A DNA stretch of 64,000 bases from Rotaria sp. Silwood1 (lineage: Eukaryota; Rotifera; Eurotatoria; Philodinida; Philodinidae). The notes under the pieces were generated by a model. That model saw nothing but the letters and a program-made list of their open reading frames with translations, made no database searches and was not told the origin of the DNA. Every line of letters starts with the position of its first letter. Position 1 is the first letter of the stretch. The stretch is from assembly GCA_905250075.1 (NCBI GenBank), contig CAJNOP010000107.1, positions 62,551 through 126,550 on the forward strand, given 5' to 3'. Shown here one piece after another: positions 23,331 through 33,627 of the stretch. Both the position numbers and the translations under genes were made by a program.

Positions 23331-26300
23331 ATGGTAACCGTATTCGAGTGCCTTCCGGATGAAATTTTACTAATGATATGTCTTAAACTTCATCCATTCG
23401 ATTTAACTCATGCTTTGTGGCATCTCAATGCTCGCTTCGATGCTCTTCTGTGTGACTACCGTCTATTTCGGCATATTAATATCGATTCCAACAAACTTGC
23501 CCCCGATTACACACGATATATTATCACGTATGGCAGGCGAGGTATCGTTAAAACATTGAGAGCAGCAGTGCAATGTCGCTGGCTGAATTTATCACATTTG
23601 ATCGATCTTCATAAGCTAACACTATTGAGACCATCAAGAGAACAACAATACCAATTGAAAACATTGATATCAACAACAGACCATTTCCATCAACTGAAAC
23701 AACTAACCTTTATAAAATCGGACGATGATGGATACATTTCTAGAAGTATCATAGCTGGAGTATTTCCTCATCTCCGTCAATGTCATTTATACAAATGGCA
23801 CAATAAACAAGTAATATCAATAAATATTATCTTTTGAAATGATCGAAATCTTAAGAAAAACAAACTTTGTAATGATGAAAAGTAAGGCTTAACAAAAAGG
23901 AATAGAAGGCGACTCCGTTATTAATCGAAAATGTAACAGTTTAATTTTTGTTCCGAACTCAGTTAGTTGACTAGTGCCATGATTATATTACGATGAGAAA
24001 AAAGAAACAGCCTAAACTATGAGTCTTCACCTCTCTTCTAGCATATATGAGGAATACTGTTGACGTTGTTTTTTACTTTACTACACTGTCAGTGTACTCT
24101 AAAAGATTATTCAGCATTTGTTTTATCACATTGATTGAGCAATTTGACCGAAACGCATGTAAAACATTGAAAGCGATGTTAAATCAATAAATTAAACTAC
24201 ATATTTAGAAAGCCAAGCCTCCCAATAGACATGCTACTGATGAAATGTTGATGCATCTCAAAATTTGCTGAAATAACAATAGACAAGTACAAAACAATTT
24301 CTATTCATTACTCCAGAACTATACGAAGTTAGTAACATTGAGCAATTGGATGATGTGTTACTAATTCGATCGGGAGTTAGTTTCTATCGCGAGGATATTC
24401 ATTTGTGATTTTTCTCTTTTGGAAAGATTGATACCTTATGAAGTAGAAATCACTTTTGCACTAAGAAATTCAAAAATTTCAAAAAAAAGCTTCCCATATA
24501 GAAAGAAACTTAAATTTCGATTTGATCCATCGACTTGACAATAAGTTATCTGCTCTGATCATCATTGTTTTCATTTTTAGAACTCCATTTCTTCGTCATT
24601 TCGATGCGAAAATCTTCAATCACTAACACTAGACATTTTGGAAAACCTTAACCCTTTCAGGCCCATGGCTCAGCCAATGGATGAAATTTCGTTGAGACTT
24701 TATATTTAATATAGGCAGTGTGTGTTGTGGATATTTTCATCAAAACTTTTTAAAAAATCTTTAAAGTCATTTTCGACCCATGCCCGTACCCCCCTACGGG
24801 GATGGCGAATAAGTATTTTGGTCGTCCCCCTGGGAGGGTATGGGCTTAGGTCAAAATTTGATCGAGAGCTGTTACAAAGTCAACCTTGGAATACCACTAG
24901 GAGTCACTCCTAGCTTGATTTCCACACGGAAAACCGAAATTTTTTTGGGGACTACAAAAGGGCATTGTTAGCCCTTCTCCTTTTTAGAATAGCTGTGGTG
25001 TTCCAAAAATCAATCAGGCTTACTACTTGAGTGACGTCATTAGGGTTATAACTCTTATATAGATGTATGCATCGAAGTCTCTTCTATGTCATAACGAAAA
25101 CCGCACTTCGATATTGTTTTGCGTTCTCGAGTTATTCGAAATTTATCAAGTTTGAAAAAAGTGTGCCTTATAGGTCCCGCTGGTACTTAAAGGGTTAACT
25201 ATTAATCATTTTTATCACATGAATGAATTTAGTATAGTTATAGTTTTAATACTGACGTGTACACCGAAACCTTCTCTATGCAATAAAGAAAGCTACATCT
25301 GAATATCTAATGGAATTCGCGAGTTATTTAAAAATTACAAAACTTGAAAAAACCGTACCGTATTTGGCACCGTGGGCCTGAAAGGGTTAAAACGTAGAGT
25401 TATAAAATAAACTTTGGCAGGTCAACGATGATAAGCGTTAAAAACTAAAATAGATGTCGCACATGTCTGTGTGGTCTATGATATAGATTATGGCCATTGG
25501 TCACTTAGCATACTCATTCTGTTCTACTACATTTATCTGTTACATGATTGGTACACAATTCAATTGCTTAAAACTATTTTCAGCATTCTACTGAAAAACT
25601 CGAAAATAGTCTAAAATATGATATGATGACTTCCGAATATTGATCATGTTTATCCCATGAATGAGTTTATTATAGTCATAATTTGAATATAGGTGCATGC
25701 ACTAAAGCCTTCTTTATATAATAGAGAAAACCGCTTCTTAATATCTTTTTGCATTCCCGAGTTATTTAAAAATTACGGAACGTGAAAAAACCGTACAATA
25801 TTTTGTACGGTGGGCCGGAAAGGGTTAACATGGCTATGAACATTCTCATTAGTTTACCTAATTTAGTTACTCTTCGCGTGAACCGTTTTCTTGTGTGGAA
25901 CGTAAACGATAATTTAGAAATCGTGTCTCGTAACCATGATCAACTCAAACATTTCCATATTTCATTGCCGGATTGGAATGGATCCGTACACTTTCTAGAC
26001 AATTGCAGAATATTCGAATTGCTCTTGCCACTCATGCCAAAACTGAAATCAATCTTCATTCATTTAACAATAAAACGTAGTTCGATGAATACGGATTCAG
26101 CTATTGGTCTTGTGAAATTGTTGAGAACGATTGCAGAACGGTTACCAATTAATTGTTTCTGTGGTTGTAGTATTCCATGCCAAACCGCAGAGAAAGAGAA
26201 ATCATGGATGAGCCCATGTAGACCATATTGGCATTCAGAAGCAAGACTTTTCATGTCAAGAATGGACCAAATAAAAATTTCACTCGCTCAGAGATATCCT

Positions 26301-26369
26301 ACTTTTACTAATCTCCAGTGTCGTCGTATAAGCAAACGATATGTGGAGATATACAACAAAGCTGATTGA
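23331..26369 (+). pseudogene. F-box/LRR gene split by a TTAA transposon
   Basis: Exon 1 is 23331-23810 and starts with an F-box (FECLPDEILLMICLKL). It ends at a GTAATA donor. Exon 2 starts at 24581 after TTTTTAG. It encodes 23 in-frame residues including LQSLTLDILENL, then runs into a 1173 bp element at 24652. The frame resumes immediately after the element and continues to TGA at 26369 with LRR-like and Cys-rich sequence. Joining across one TTAA copy gives a continuous frame, so the gene was intact before insertion. As it stands, translation enters the element and stops at 24707-24709, losing about 180 C-terminal residues. The start at 23331 is preferred over the upstream ATG (23283) because the F-box begins there. 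Confidence 0.8.
24648..25828. mobile_element. piggyBac-like non-autonomous element with TTAA target duplication
   Basis: Body 24652-25824, flanked by TTAA (24648-24651 and 25825-25828). The left end is CCCTTTCAGGCCCA. The right end in reverse complement is CCCTTTCCGGCCCAC. TTAA duplication with CCC-starting inverted ends is diagnostic of the piggyBac superfamily. No transposase frame is present. Inside are two more right-end copies, closing with GGGTTAA at 25198 and 25390, so the body is a nested or tandem composite of related elements. Confidence 0.85.
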
Positions 26370-26519
26370 GTATACCGTTATTGAATGACCAGGTCATTGG
26401 TTCTGTCATCAGTATTTCAGATGAGCGCACATATTCTCCGGATGATTTTTTTTTGTTTCAGTTTGTTCACAATACAAAAAATATTAGATAAAAAAATACG
26501 TTGATAACGGTAATGGATG

Positions 26520-26635
26520 CTGAGCGCGAGGGTGCGGATGGCCGTGCATGTAGGTGTGGGTGTATGACTGTGGGTAAATCTGCGGACTATACCTGCCCAT
26601 ACACATACCAAAACTGTACACTGACATTCACACCC
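26520..26635. repeat. Telomere-like fold-back cassette
   Basis: GAGCGCGAGGGTGCGG ... GTAGGTGTGGGTGTATG, spacer, then CCCATACACATACC ... CACACCC-like arm. Confidence 0.6.
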
Positions 26636-26847
26636 TTTATGTTTATTTTCATGGTTTGTTGTTTCCAAGAAAAATAGAGTGAATATAGGTCTTCTGTAGT
26701 TCCAGATACGTACTAACACTCACAGCTTCTGCAAAACGCGTGCATCTTTGGTGCAATTTACATTTGCATTACTTGAAAATTCAAAGATTTTAGTAGCCTT
26801 TAAGAGAACTGTGCATGAATAATCACTTACACAAAGAAGGGAGATCG

Positions 26848-26927
26848 TTAACCCTTGGAGTCTGGAATTATTTCTATATAATACAAATTTTTACTCTATC
26901 AAAATAAACTCGCATTCAAAGGGCTAA
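26848..26927. mobile_element. Possible 72 bp TTAA mini-element
   Basis: TTAA then CCCTTGGAG at the left; TTCAAAGGG then CTAA at the right. The ends resemble those of the 24652 element (CCCTTT...). One flank has a TTAA to CTAA change. It is very short, so chance is possible. Confidence 0.4.
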
Positions 26928-26961
26928 GACATAACCAGTAATCATCAAGGATTATAGAGAG

Positions 26962-27040
26962 TATGGCGTGGTGGGTGTGGGTGTTAGCCCTCATTAAAAC
27001 AACATTCACAGCCACATTCACCCACCCCACACCCAAACCA
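26962..27040. repeat. Telomere-like fold-back cassette
   Basis: GTGGTGGGTGTGGGTGTT, spacer AGCCCTCATTAAAA, then CAACATTCACAGCCACATTC and CACCCACCCCACACCC. Confidence 0.75.
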
Positions 27041-27124
27041 CTCGTAGTAAAGTTTCCAAGTTTTCATCATTGGGCAAAAACTATTACAGCTTTACAATAT
27101 ATACTTCTCCGAACGCAGAAATTG

Positions 27125-27200
27125 AGGGATGTGGATGTGGGGTGTGCGTGTGGGATGTGGGTGTTTGTGTAATTCTTCTTCTGAGCCACACCCTCATTCC
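27125..27200. repeat. Telomere-like fold-back cassette, near-identical to one at 8749-8787
   Basis: GATGTGGATGTGGGG ... GGGATGTGGGTGTTTGTG, then ATTCTTCTTC and GAGCCACACCCTC. The stretch 27148-27188 differs from 8749-8787 by only a few bases. Confidence 0.8.
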
Positions 27201-28015
27201 TGATGATGCTCTTTGAAAAAGTGGCGAAAGCTTGAATCATTATATATATATATTTTTTTTTTCTTCAATAAACATTTAGAATAGAATGTATATCGTAGCA
27301 GTTTTATACTCACTTTTTCGAACGAGAAAAATGACTAGGTGAATGAGTGCATGGCTCTTATTTTCGGTAATGTAGAAAAGAACATTATTAATTGATTAAG
27401 TTCTAGTGATGATTACAATGAATACCATAGAAATAAATTTCATTAGTATTTCTACTTATTCATTCTCGCCTTACTTACTATATATCGATAATAAACTTGA
27501 AAATCTCTAAATTAAATTTCATTTTTATATTGATGAAATTATTAAAATGAAATAATACAAAATTTATTTTTGTTTATTTACTAATAAGAGAATAACTAAT
27601 GTAAAATAAATATTTGTATTCAATTGAATGTAATGGAAAATTCTTCGATTTTCTTTCGACGACATAAAATATATTCCAATGATTTTACTCATGTAACACT
27701 CATTCATTTATAATTAAAAATGATGACAAAAATTTGTAATATTTATTGACATTAAATGATTCATTACTCAATAATTCGAAATTTCGAAGTTTGATATTAT
27801 TTGTTACCAGTTGAATAAATCTATATTCGTAAATTGTATGATGCAAATCTATTTAAACTATATGTGGAGGTTTATTTAAAGCGAAATACGAAAATAAACA
27901 TTACCTACACATTTATTCTTCAAGTATAAATAATCTTTGTTGATACTTCATATGAATATCAAGGTAAAAAAAAGACACTTATATAGATACGAATTGCGTC
28001 AAATTCTTAAAAATA
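27201..28015. other. Very AT-rich intergenic region
   Basis: Extremely AT-rich, with (TA)n and T runs near 27240-27262. No reading frame or repeat was assigned. It is the 5' flank of the small MGxxxS gene. Confidence 0.5.
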
Positions 28016-28487
28016 ATGGGAAGCGAGTTTTCAAAAAAGAAACATAGTTTAAAAATTAATAATAAACATGGTTCCAAAAAACGAACAGATTCAAATTTTC
28101 TTATTGATAATAATGGTCTGACTCATTTTCATTATTTTATCAATAAAACTTTTTCTTTTGTAATAGATATTTCAACGACCGAATCTGGTTATAACCTCAG
28201 TGAAGCAGGTAAGAATGATTAAATTTCAACATAATTTAAGTTAAAATTCATTTTCTGAATAAAAATAAAACTAATCTCTCTTTTATATCGTTGAAATCAT
28301 GTTTAACTATAAATAAAATGTTCAGATGTTTTTCATAAAAATATATATTTTGATTTGTTTATAGAAATCAAACAAATTCGTCAAGTAAGTCACTTTATTG
28401 AAATAAAATGATTTTTATTCGATTTCAATATAGGAGGCTCGTAGTTCATCAATTAGTATGCTTCCTGCTGTGTTACCCATGCAATAA
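28016..28487 (+). CDS. Small protein, possible N-myristoylation signal, 20-nt exon
   Basis: Predicted join(28016..28208,28365..28384,28434..28487), 88 residues. Introns of 156 and 49 bp have GT..AG ends and frame is kept through a 20-nt internal exon encoding EIKQIRQ. The N-terminus MGSEFSKKK matches the MGxxxS consensus with following Lys, so myristoylation and membrane association are plausible. The rest is basic, then Phe/Ile-rich, then a Ser-rich tail ending LPMQ. I do not recognise a family. The consistent splice phases support a real gene, but the small size lowers certainty. Confidence 0.5.
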
Positions 28488-29205
28488 CTGACTTTTTTCT
28501 ATTAAATGCAAATTTTTCTAAAATTTGTTTATTTATTGTGATCACCGGAAAAATAAATCGAGAAAAACATTTTTTTAAATATAATCATTCAGATCGATTT
28601 AAAAGAATTTTTCTTTTGAAATAATTATAAGATATTCTATTATATCGATTAGCCATGGACACAAAGCCAAACTCTGCTTTGATATTCGAGAACTATCCAA
28701 CAGATTCAGATAATGTCGAATTTTAAAACGATATCAATGTTTTGATTATATCGACATTTATTAAGAATTGTTATGTCACTTCAAGCAGGTATCAAATATC
28801 TCTTCTAGAACTCAAACCGGATATTCATGTCAATGTAAACTTAATTTGAGGCTTCTGACTCCACATCTTTACAGATAGAGATGTTTCATTAGATTTACTT
28901 AAATTTTTTGCATAATATTTCATTAAAAAAAAACATATCTTTTAGCTCTTATGAAATACATCAGTTGCACATCAGAGACTGGAATTGAATCGAATAAACG
29001 AATAATTCGATTTGTTGTCTGAATCAGAAATCATCAGAAAAAAAAAGAACAAACCATCAAAAAACAGGAGAAGTGAATGCATATTCAATCACATATTGAT
29101 AATTACGAACAAAAATCAGGTTATCTGTTATCGTATGAAAAAAGACAGAACACTAATTATTATCTCCCAATATTTTGCTGAATAACACTTCTTATTATCT
29201 TGAGG
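28488..29205. other. Intergenic
   Basis: AT-rich sequence after the small gene. No supported gene. Confidence 0.4.
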
Positions 29206-29332
29206 CTATGGGTGGCTGTGGGTATGGGTGTTAGAGAAGACAATGTCAACATCCATATTCTTACCCACACCCACACTCAACCTACACCCACATCCCCACC
29301 CACACCAATATACCCACACCCACACCCTCATG
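29206..29332. repeat. Telomere-like fold-back cassette
   Basis: GGGTGGCTGTGGGTATGGGTGTT, spacer AGAGAAGACAATGT, then CAACATCCATATTC and about 70 bp of CCCACA-type repeat. Confidence 0.8.
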
Positions 29333-29487
29333 TATCTTGCCACTTCTTTCACCCCTGTCTTTTTGTGCCTATTCATGAAACAGCACGCACTATTTAAGTT
29401 CACCTCTTTTTTTTTCTATACTTTTTCCTAATGAAATATCACTACTTGCTGTCTTTTCCTCTGTTGCTATATACAGTTGCTGTTGCA

Positions 29488-29954
29488 TGTGCGTATGCGT
29501 ACAATACCACTAGGATGACTAATGTATGGCCATCAGTGACTGAATTAAACCATTATTCATCGGTTCGAGTTCAGTTTAGTTCAGTTTGGACTTACTTGTA
29601 AAAATTGATTCGAGTTCGGCTCAGTTCGAGTTCGGTTCCATTCGAGTAACCCTAGTTCCACCAAATCAGGAATACACGATAGATTGAAATCTGTTTCTTC
29701 TGGTTCAGTGAGTTTAGATCGCTTACGAAAAGCACAAGTAACAAGAAAATCTGCACTAAACGATATTGAATAGTAGCTTTTTTTCTTAATGTATATTTGC
29801 AATGTGTTAAATAGTGGTAGTTGTTTTTCTTTTGAATAAAAAATTAAAACAAGAAAACTCGTTTTTTAATTGAGTTTTTTAGTGGAGGAAATTTTTCGCC
29901 AAAATTTTGCCGTTCAGAGAATTTTTTTATTTTACCAACAGATTCTGCACGTCT
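29488..29954. repeat. Dispersed repeat, inverted copy at 63599-64000
   Basis: From TGTGCGTATGCGTACAATAC to AGATTCTGCACGTCT this stretch matches the reverse complement of 63599-64000 along its length, with substitutions and a small indel near 29890-29925. It contains GTTCGAGTTCAGTT-like words. No coding potential was seen. It may be part of a transposable element or an LTR-like unit. Confidence 0.85.
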
Positions 29955-31073
29955 AGTATTTACACTATTATTGCTAGTGATAGAATATCTCCTATTGGTA
30001 GACATATTCATTTGAATAGCTTCATAGTAGAAATGCGATACAAAACAACTGCTATGATGAAGAAATTTTCGACTGACATTTATGACTTTAGTTATCGGAA
30101 AGTGTCGTAAACATCACGGGACGGTTGTTTTTGGAAGTTGGAAAAAATCTATTGATAAACAATAAAGTGCACCATTCTCTTATCTAACATTTTCTAGGCA
30201 AATAGAAGCAGACATTCATGTACACTGTATACAAGAAAATCGACTTTCTGAGAAGTGTTCATTAGAGTGAGTAAGCGCTATTTTGATCTGTGTCCAAGAG
30301 ATTTAGTTGAATGATTTTTTACTCGGGTTGCTGTACGATGAGAACTTCTTTTAGTCAGTCATGTTTCTTTATTGAAAGAATTCTACAAAACTCAACTTGT
30401 TGCTTTGGTGTCTGTAGATTCCGAGTGTCCAACTACATGGATGCATGCACGTCAAGTTGCTTTTTTTCTGTAACTTGATGTCGTCTTCTCAATACTTTTC
30501 TGCGAGATATTATTCGATCGGTGTCAAAAACTCAGATAACATAAGCAACGATTGAGATAGACAAGTCTTAATGTTGAGAGTCATCAAATATTGACTTGTT
30601 TTTTGAAAATGTTCGATCTATTCCAAATAAAAGAGTAATAAAGTAGACACTCCATTGTCGTTAATATAAAGTCAATAGTAAGAGAACACGTGTTTCAAAT
30701 CAAGTCATTGTTTGTGTCATTTCATCAGAACAGCACAGTTTTTATTGAGTCTTTACAATCGTTTTAATACAATATCACTGGTTTTTATGACATCAATGGT
30801 TTCGTTAAAACTTCGATCTTTCAAGTTGAATTAGTACTAAATATATCTCAAGGTCTCTAAAACAATTTAAGATGTTTACTCCCAAGAATATAAAAATGTA
30901 ATAAAAACGACTTAATTTCATTTAAGACTCGCATATATAACCAAAATTTTTCTAGTCTTCAGATTAAGTTAGAAAAAATACAATAATCAAATTGTCATTT
31001 TTCTGTTCCTGTTATGAGAAAGACAGTGAGAATTTAAATGTTACAGCAAAAAAAAACGTGAAAAACATAAATA
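29955..31073. other. Intergenic, no recognisable gene
   Basis: AT-rich 5' flank of the PARP-like gene, with scattered short frames only. Confidence 0.45.
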
Positions 31074-32378
31074 ATGTGCCGGTGGTTTTATAAATCATTA
31101 CCCATATTTTATGGGATTCTTACGATTTACGAAGTTATATGTGGTTTTATTAGACTTGAAATATTTTTTAAAATTATGAACAATGATTCTTATAACTATG
31201 GAAAAAATCTATTAGAAAATCGAACCAGTTTAACAACAAGAACAACATTACCAGAAAGTCGAAAAGTTTCTCAGATTGTTGCTGGTTTTATTATCGATTG
31301 TATTAGCTCGTTAGTTCCATGCATGATGGGTTTGTTTATTACTTTCATTTTTCTTTGGTTCGGCTATCGAATTTTACGACTATTTTGTTCACATCATCAT
31401 CGACCACGTACGAATTTTCATTTACGACATCTAATAACCAATAGACCCATTCAACGCTTTCTTCTATTCAATTGTAATTGTCCATGTTATATAGCACGAC
31501 CCAAATGGCGTTTTCTTGTACGTTTTCTATTTATCACTATTAGTATTGCTTTACGGTTCGTAGCGATTATTTTATATGCAACAGCATCAACACATACGAG
31601 TCATGAGGTTTTTAGTCGAACACAAAAACTATCATGGATTTGTGGCATTACATTACCATCATCACTACTGACTTTATTATTGGACTATTACCATTATCGT
31701 GTTTGGTGGCATTATATTCCATCATGTGATCAAAATTCATTTCGTCGTCGTTATTTAGAGAAACATCGACGCTTTATCCCATATCATTTAATGGGTGCAT
31801 ATCGAAATGAAATTCAATTATGGAATGAACCATGTGAATTACAACAATTTTGTTTCAATCGAACATTGGAACACATAATGATATTTCATTATAATACACA
31901 TACACCCACACCACGTTGGTCTGATGTTCCAAACAAAGATCCATTGACGACTACGTACATTGGTTTTCATCGTACAGATGCTCAAGCAGCTGTTAATATT
32001 GCTTACACGGATTTTCGTATAAGCAGAGCTGGACGACAAATGTTAGGTTTTGGTATTTATTTTGCTCGCTCTAGTTTTCATACACAGTTTAAAGCAAGAC
32101 GAGATGGTGCGGTCATATGTGCTGAGATTCGTATGGGTCGTGTACTTGAAATAGAAAATGATGAATTAGCAAATGTGTCAAATACCGATGCATGGCATCA
32201 GAATTTTGATACAATATATTATCGTCATCCGAGACAACCATTACGAGATGAATTTTGTATTAAAAGCAATGATCAAATATTGAAATGGGTTATGTCCATA
32301 GAACCACCATTTGATACCAAAGTAGAACAATATGGATTGCATGCAGAATTTAGTGATACTTTATGTAATTGTATTTAA
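31074..32378 (+). CDS. Multi-pass membrane protein with PARP-like ADP-ribosyltransferase domain
   Basis: 434 residues in one exon, ATG start after an A-rich leader. Hydrophobic helices lie at about residues 10-30, 68-98, 146-170 and 187-205. The C-terminal part (about 290-410) reads as a PARP-type catalytic fold: GFHRT (His299), MLGFGIYFA (Tyr329), ICAEIRMGRVLEI, and DEFCIK (Glu393). That gives the H-Y-E order of ADP-ribosylating PARP enzymes. The family transfers ADP-ribose from NAD+ to proteins. Membrane-anchored PARP domains exist (human PARP16 has a C-terminal helix), but an N-terminal four-helix module is unusual. The domain would presumably face the cytosol (inference). Substrate and compartment are unknown. 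Confidence 0.75.
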   Translation: MCRWFYKSLPIFYGILTIYEVICGFIRLEIFFKIMNNDSYNYGKNLLENRTSLTTRTTLPESRKVSQIVAGFIIDCISSLVPCMMGLFITFIFLWFGYRILRLFCSHHHRPRTNFHLRHLITNRPIQRFLLFNCNCPCYIARPKWRFLVRFLFITISIALRFVAIILYATASTHTSHEVFSRTQKLSWICGITLPSSLLTLLLDYYHYRVWWHYIPSCDQNSFRRRYLEKHRRFIPYHLMGAYRNEIQLWNEPCELQQFCFNRTLEHIMIFHYNTHTPTPRWSDVPNKDPLTTTYIGFHRTDAQAAVNIAYTDFRISRAGRQMLGFGIYFARSSFHTQFKARRDGAVICAEIRMGRVLEIENDELANVSNTDAWHQNFDTIYYRHPRQPLRDEFCIKSNDQILKWVMSIEPPFDTKVEQYGLHAEFSDTLCNCI

Positions 32379-32926
32379 GACTCGTGCTAAAAACTTTCCA
32401 TGTGGACTAGAGACAAAAGATACAAGAATAACAAGGCTTTCTCAGAAGCGGGATGTCGTCAGAGAAGATTGAATAGAATAATTTCATATGTTTATTTTAA
32501 ATGCAACACTAATCAAGCTCTTGTACTTACCATCGTTTTAGCTACACACGTCAAAATATTTGAACAATATTTTTATCAGTGATTGTGTTTTGAAAATAGA
32601 TTGGGATCAAAAAAATTGTAAAAACAGTTCTTTGTTTTGAGCAGATGTTTTCAACGAATTGCAAGTGGCTTTTTCAGTATTTGCGACATTCTCGTTCGTC
32701 GTGGGTGTAAAAAATGTATCAAGAGATTACAAAGTTAGATTAATACTAGAAAACTTGTATTGCTGAGTTGATATAGGTCATGTTCATAATTGCAAAAATC
32801 GAACAGATGGACTTATATATTGGTAAAATCATTTATCTTTAATATTCAATTCCTTGATTTCTTATCCAACTAGTTCTTTTTTCTACATAAAGTTTGACTT
32901 GATATTTTTTTTTTAAATTTCATTGA
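32379..32926. other. Intergenic
   Basis: 3' flank of the PARP-like gene and the region facing the FAD monooxygenase remnant. Nothing else was seen. Confidence 0.4.
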
Positions 32927-33330
32927 CTACGAAACAGTAAAAAGCAAATCTCGAAATCGTTCATATAATACTCGATCACTTTGATACAATGGTGTCAAAA
33001 ATTTACTTGCTTGACTATAGAATCTCAAATGTTTTCTTCGTAATTTCGTATAATTTTCCAAAGCTAATTTAATATTATTGCTATTTTCGATGAAAACTTT
33101 GTCCAAAAATAACTATCCAAAAATACCATATTAACATCTTGATCTAATTAAGGATTCATTCCATGTGCTGCGTCACCAATAAATACAATATTTTCATAAT
33201 TGTACTGTTTCATATAAACATCAGTATAAACAGCAAATCAATAATGAGTTTGACTAAATTTTTCGATTGAATAAGTCCTTTTCAATTTGATTGATAAACT
33301 TCAAAGAACACTAAAAATGCATTTATTATA
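32927..33330 (-). pseudogene. FAD-dependent monooxygenase pseudogene (C-terminal part)
   Basis: Minus-strand translation contains NIVFIGDAAHGMNP, the second FAD-binding motif of UbiH/kynurenine-monooxygenase-like flavoproteins. It is followed by a stop, LDQDVNM, and, after a frameshift, an amphipathic helix with ALENYTKLRRKHLRFY that ends at TAG (32927-32929). Upstream frames hold two more stops. The N-terminal Rossmann GxGxxG half is missing. A dead remnant. Confidence 0.65.
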
Positions 33331-33457
33331 TTCATTGATTACAGATGAAATAATACCGAACATTTCTTGAGATTATTTAAAATATTGGCATAATGGATTT
33401 CGAGTTATTTGGTCATCTTCAATCGTTGCCTATAAACAACCATAAGGATGTAATTGA

Positions 33458-33516
33458 ATGAGTGTAGGTGTGGGTGTCGCTGTTCTGCTAATCAACACCC
33501 AAACCCACACCCAACG
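33458..33516. repeat. Telomere-like fold-back cassette
   Basis: GAGTGTAGGTGTGGGTGTCG, spacer CTGTTCTGCTAAT, then CAACACCCAAACCCACACCC. Confidence 0.8.
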
Positions 33517-33627
33517 GCATATTCATTTCTCTTTCTTTCGAATGATTTGAACGATTTTATCTATTCTTGATGACATAGTCGTATTAGATACAGTTCTTTT
33601 ACATTAAATATGAATAAATAACTAATA

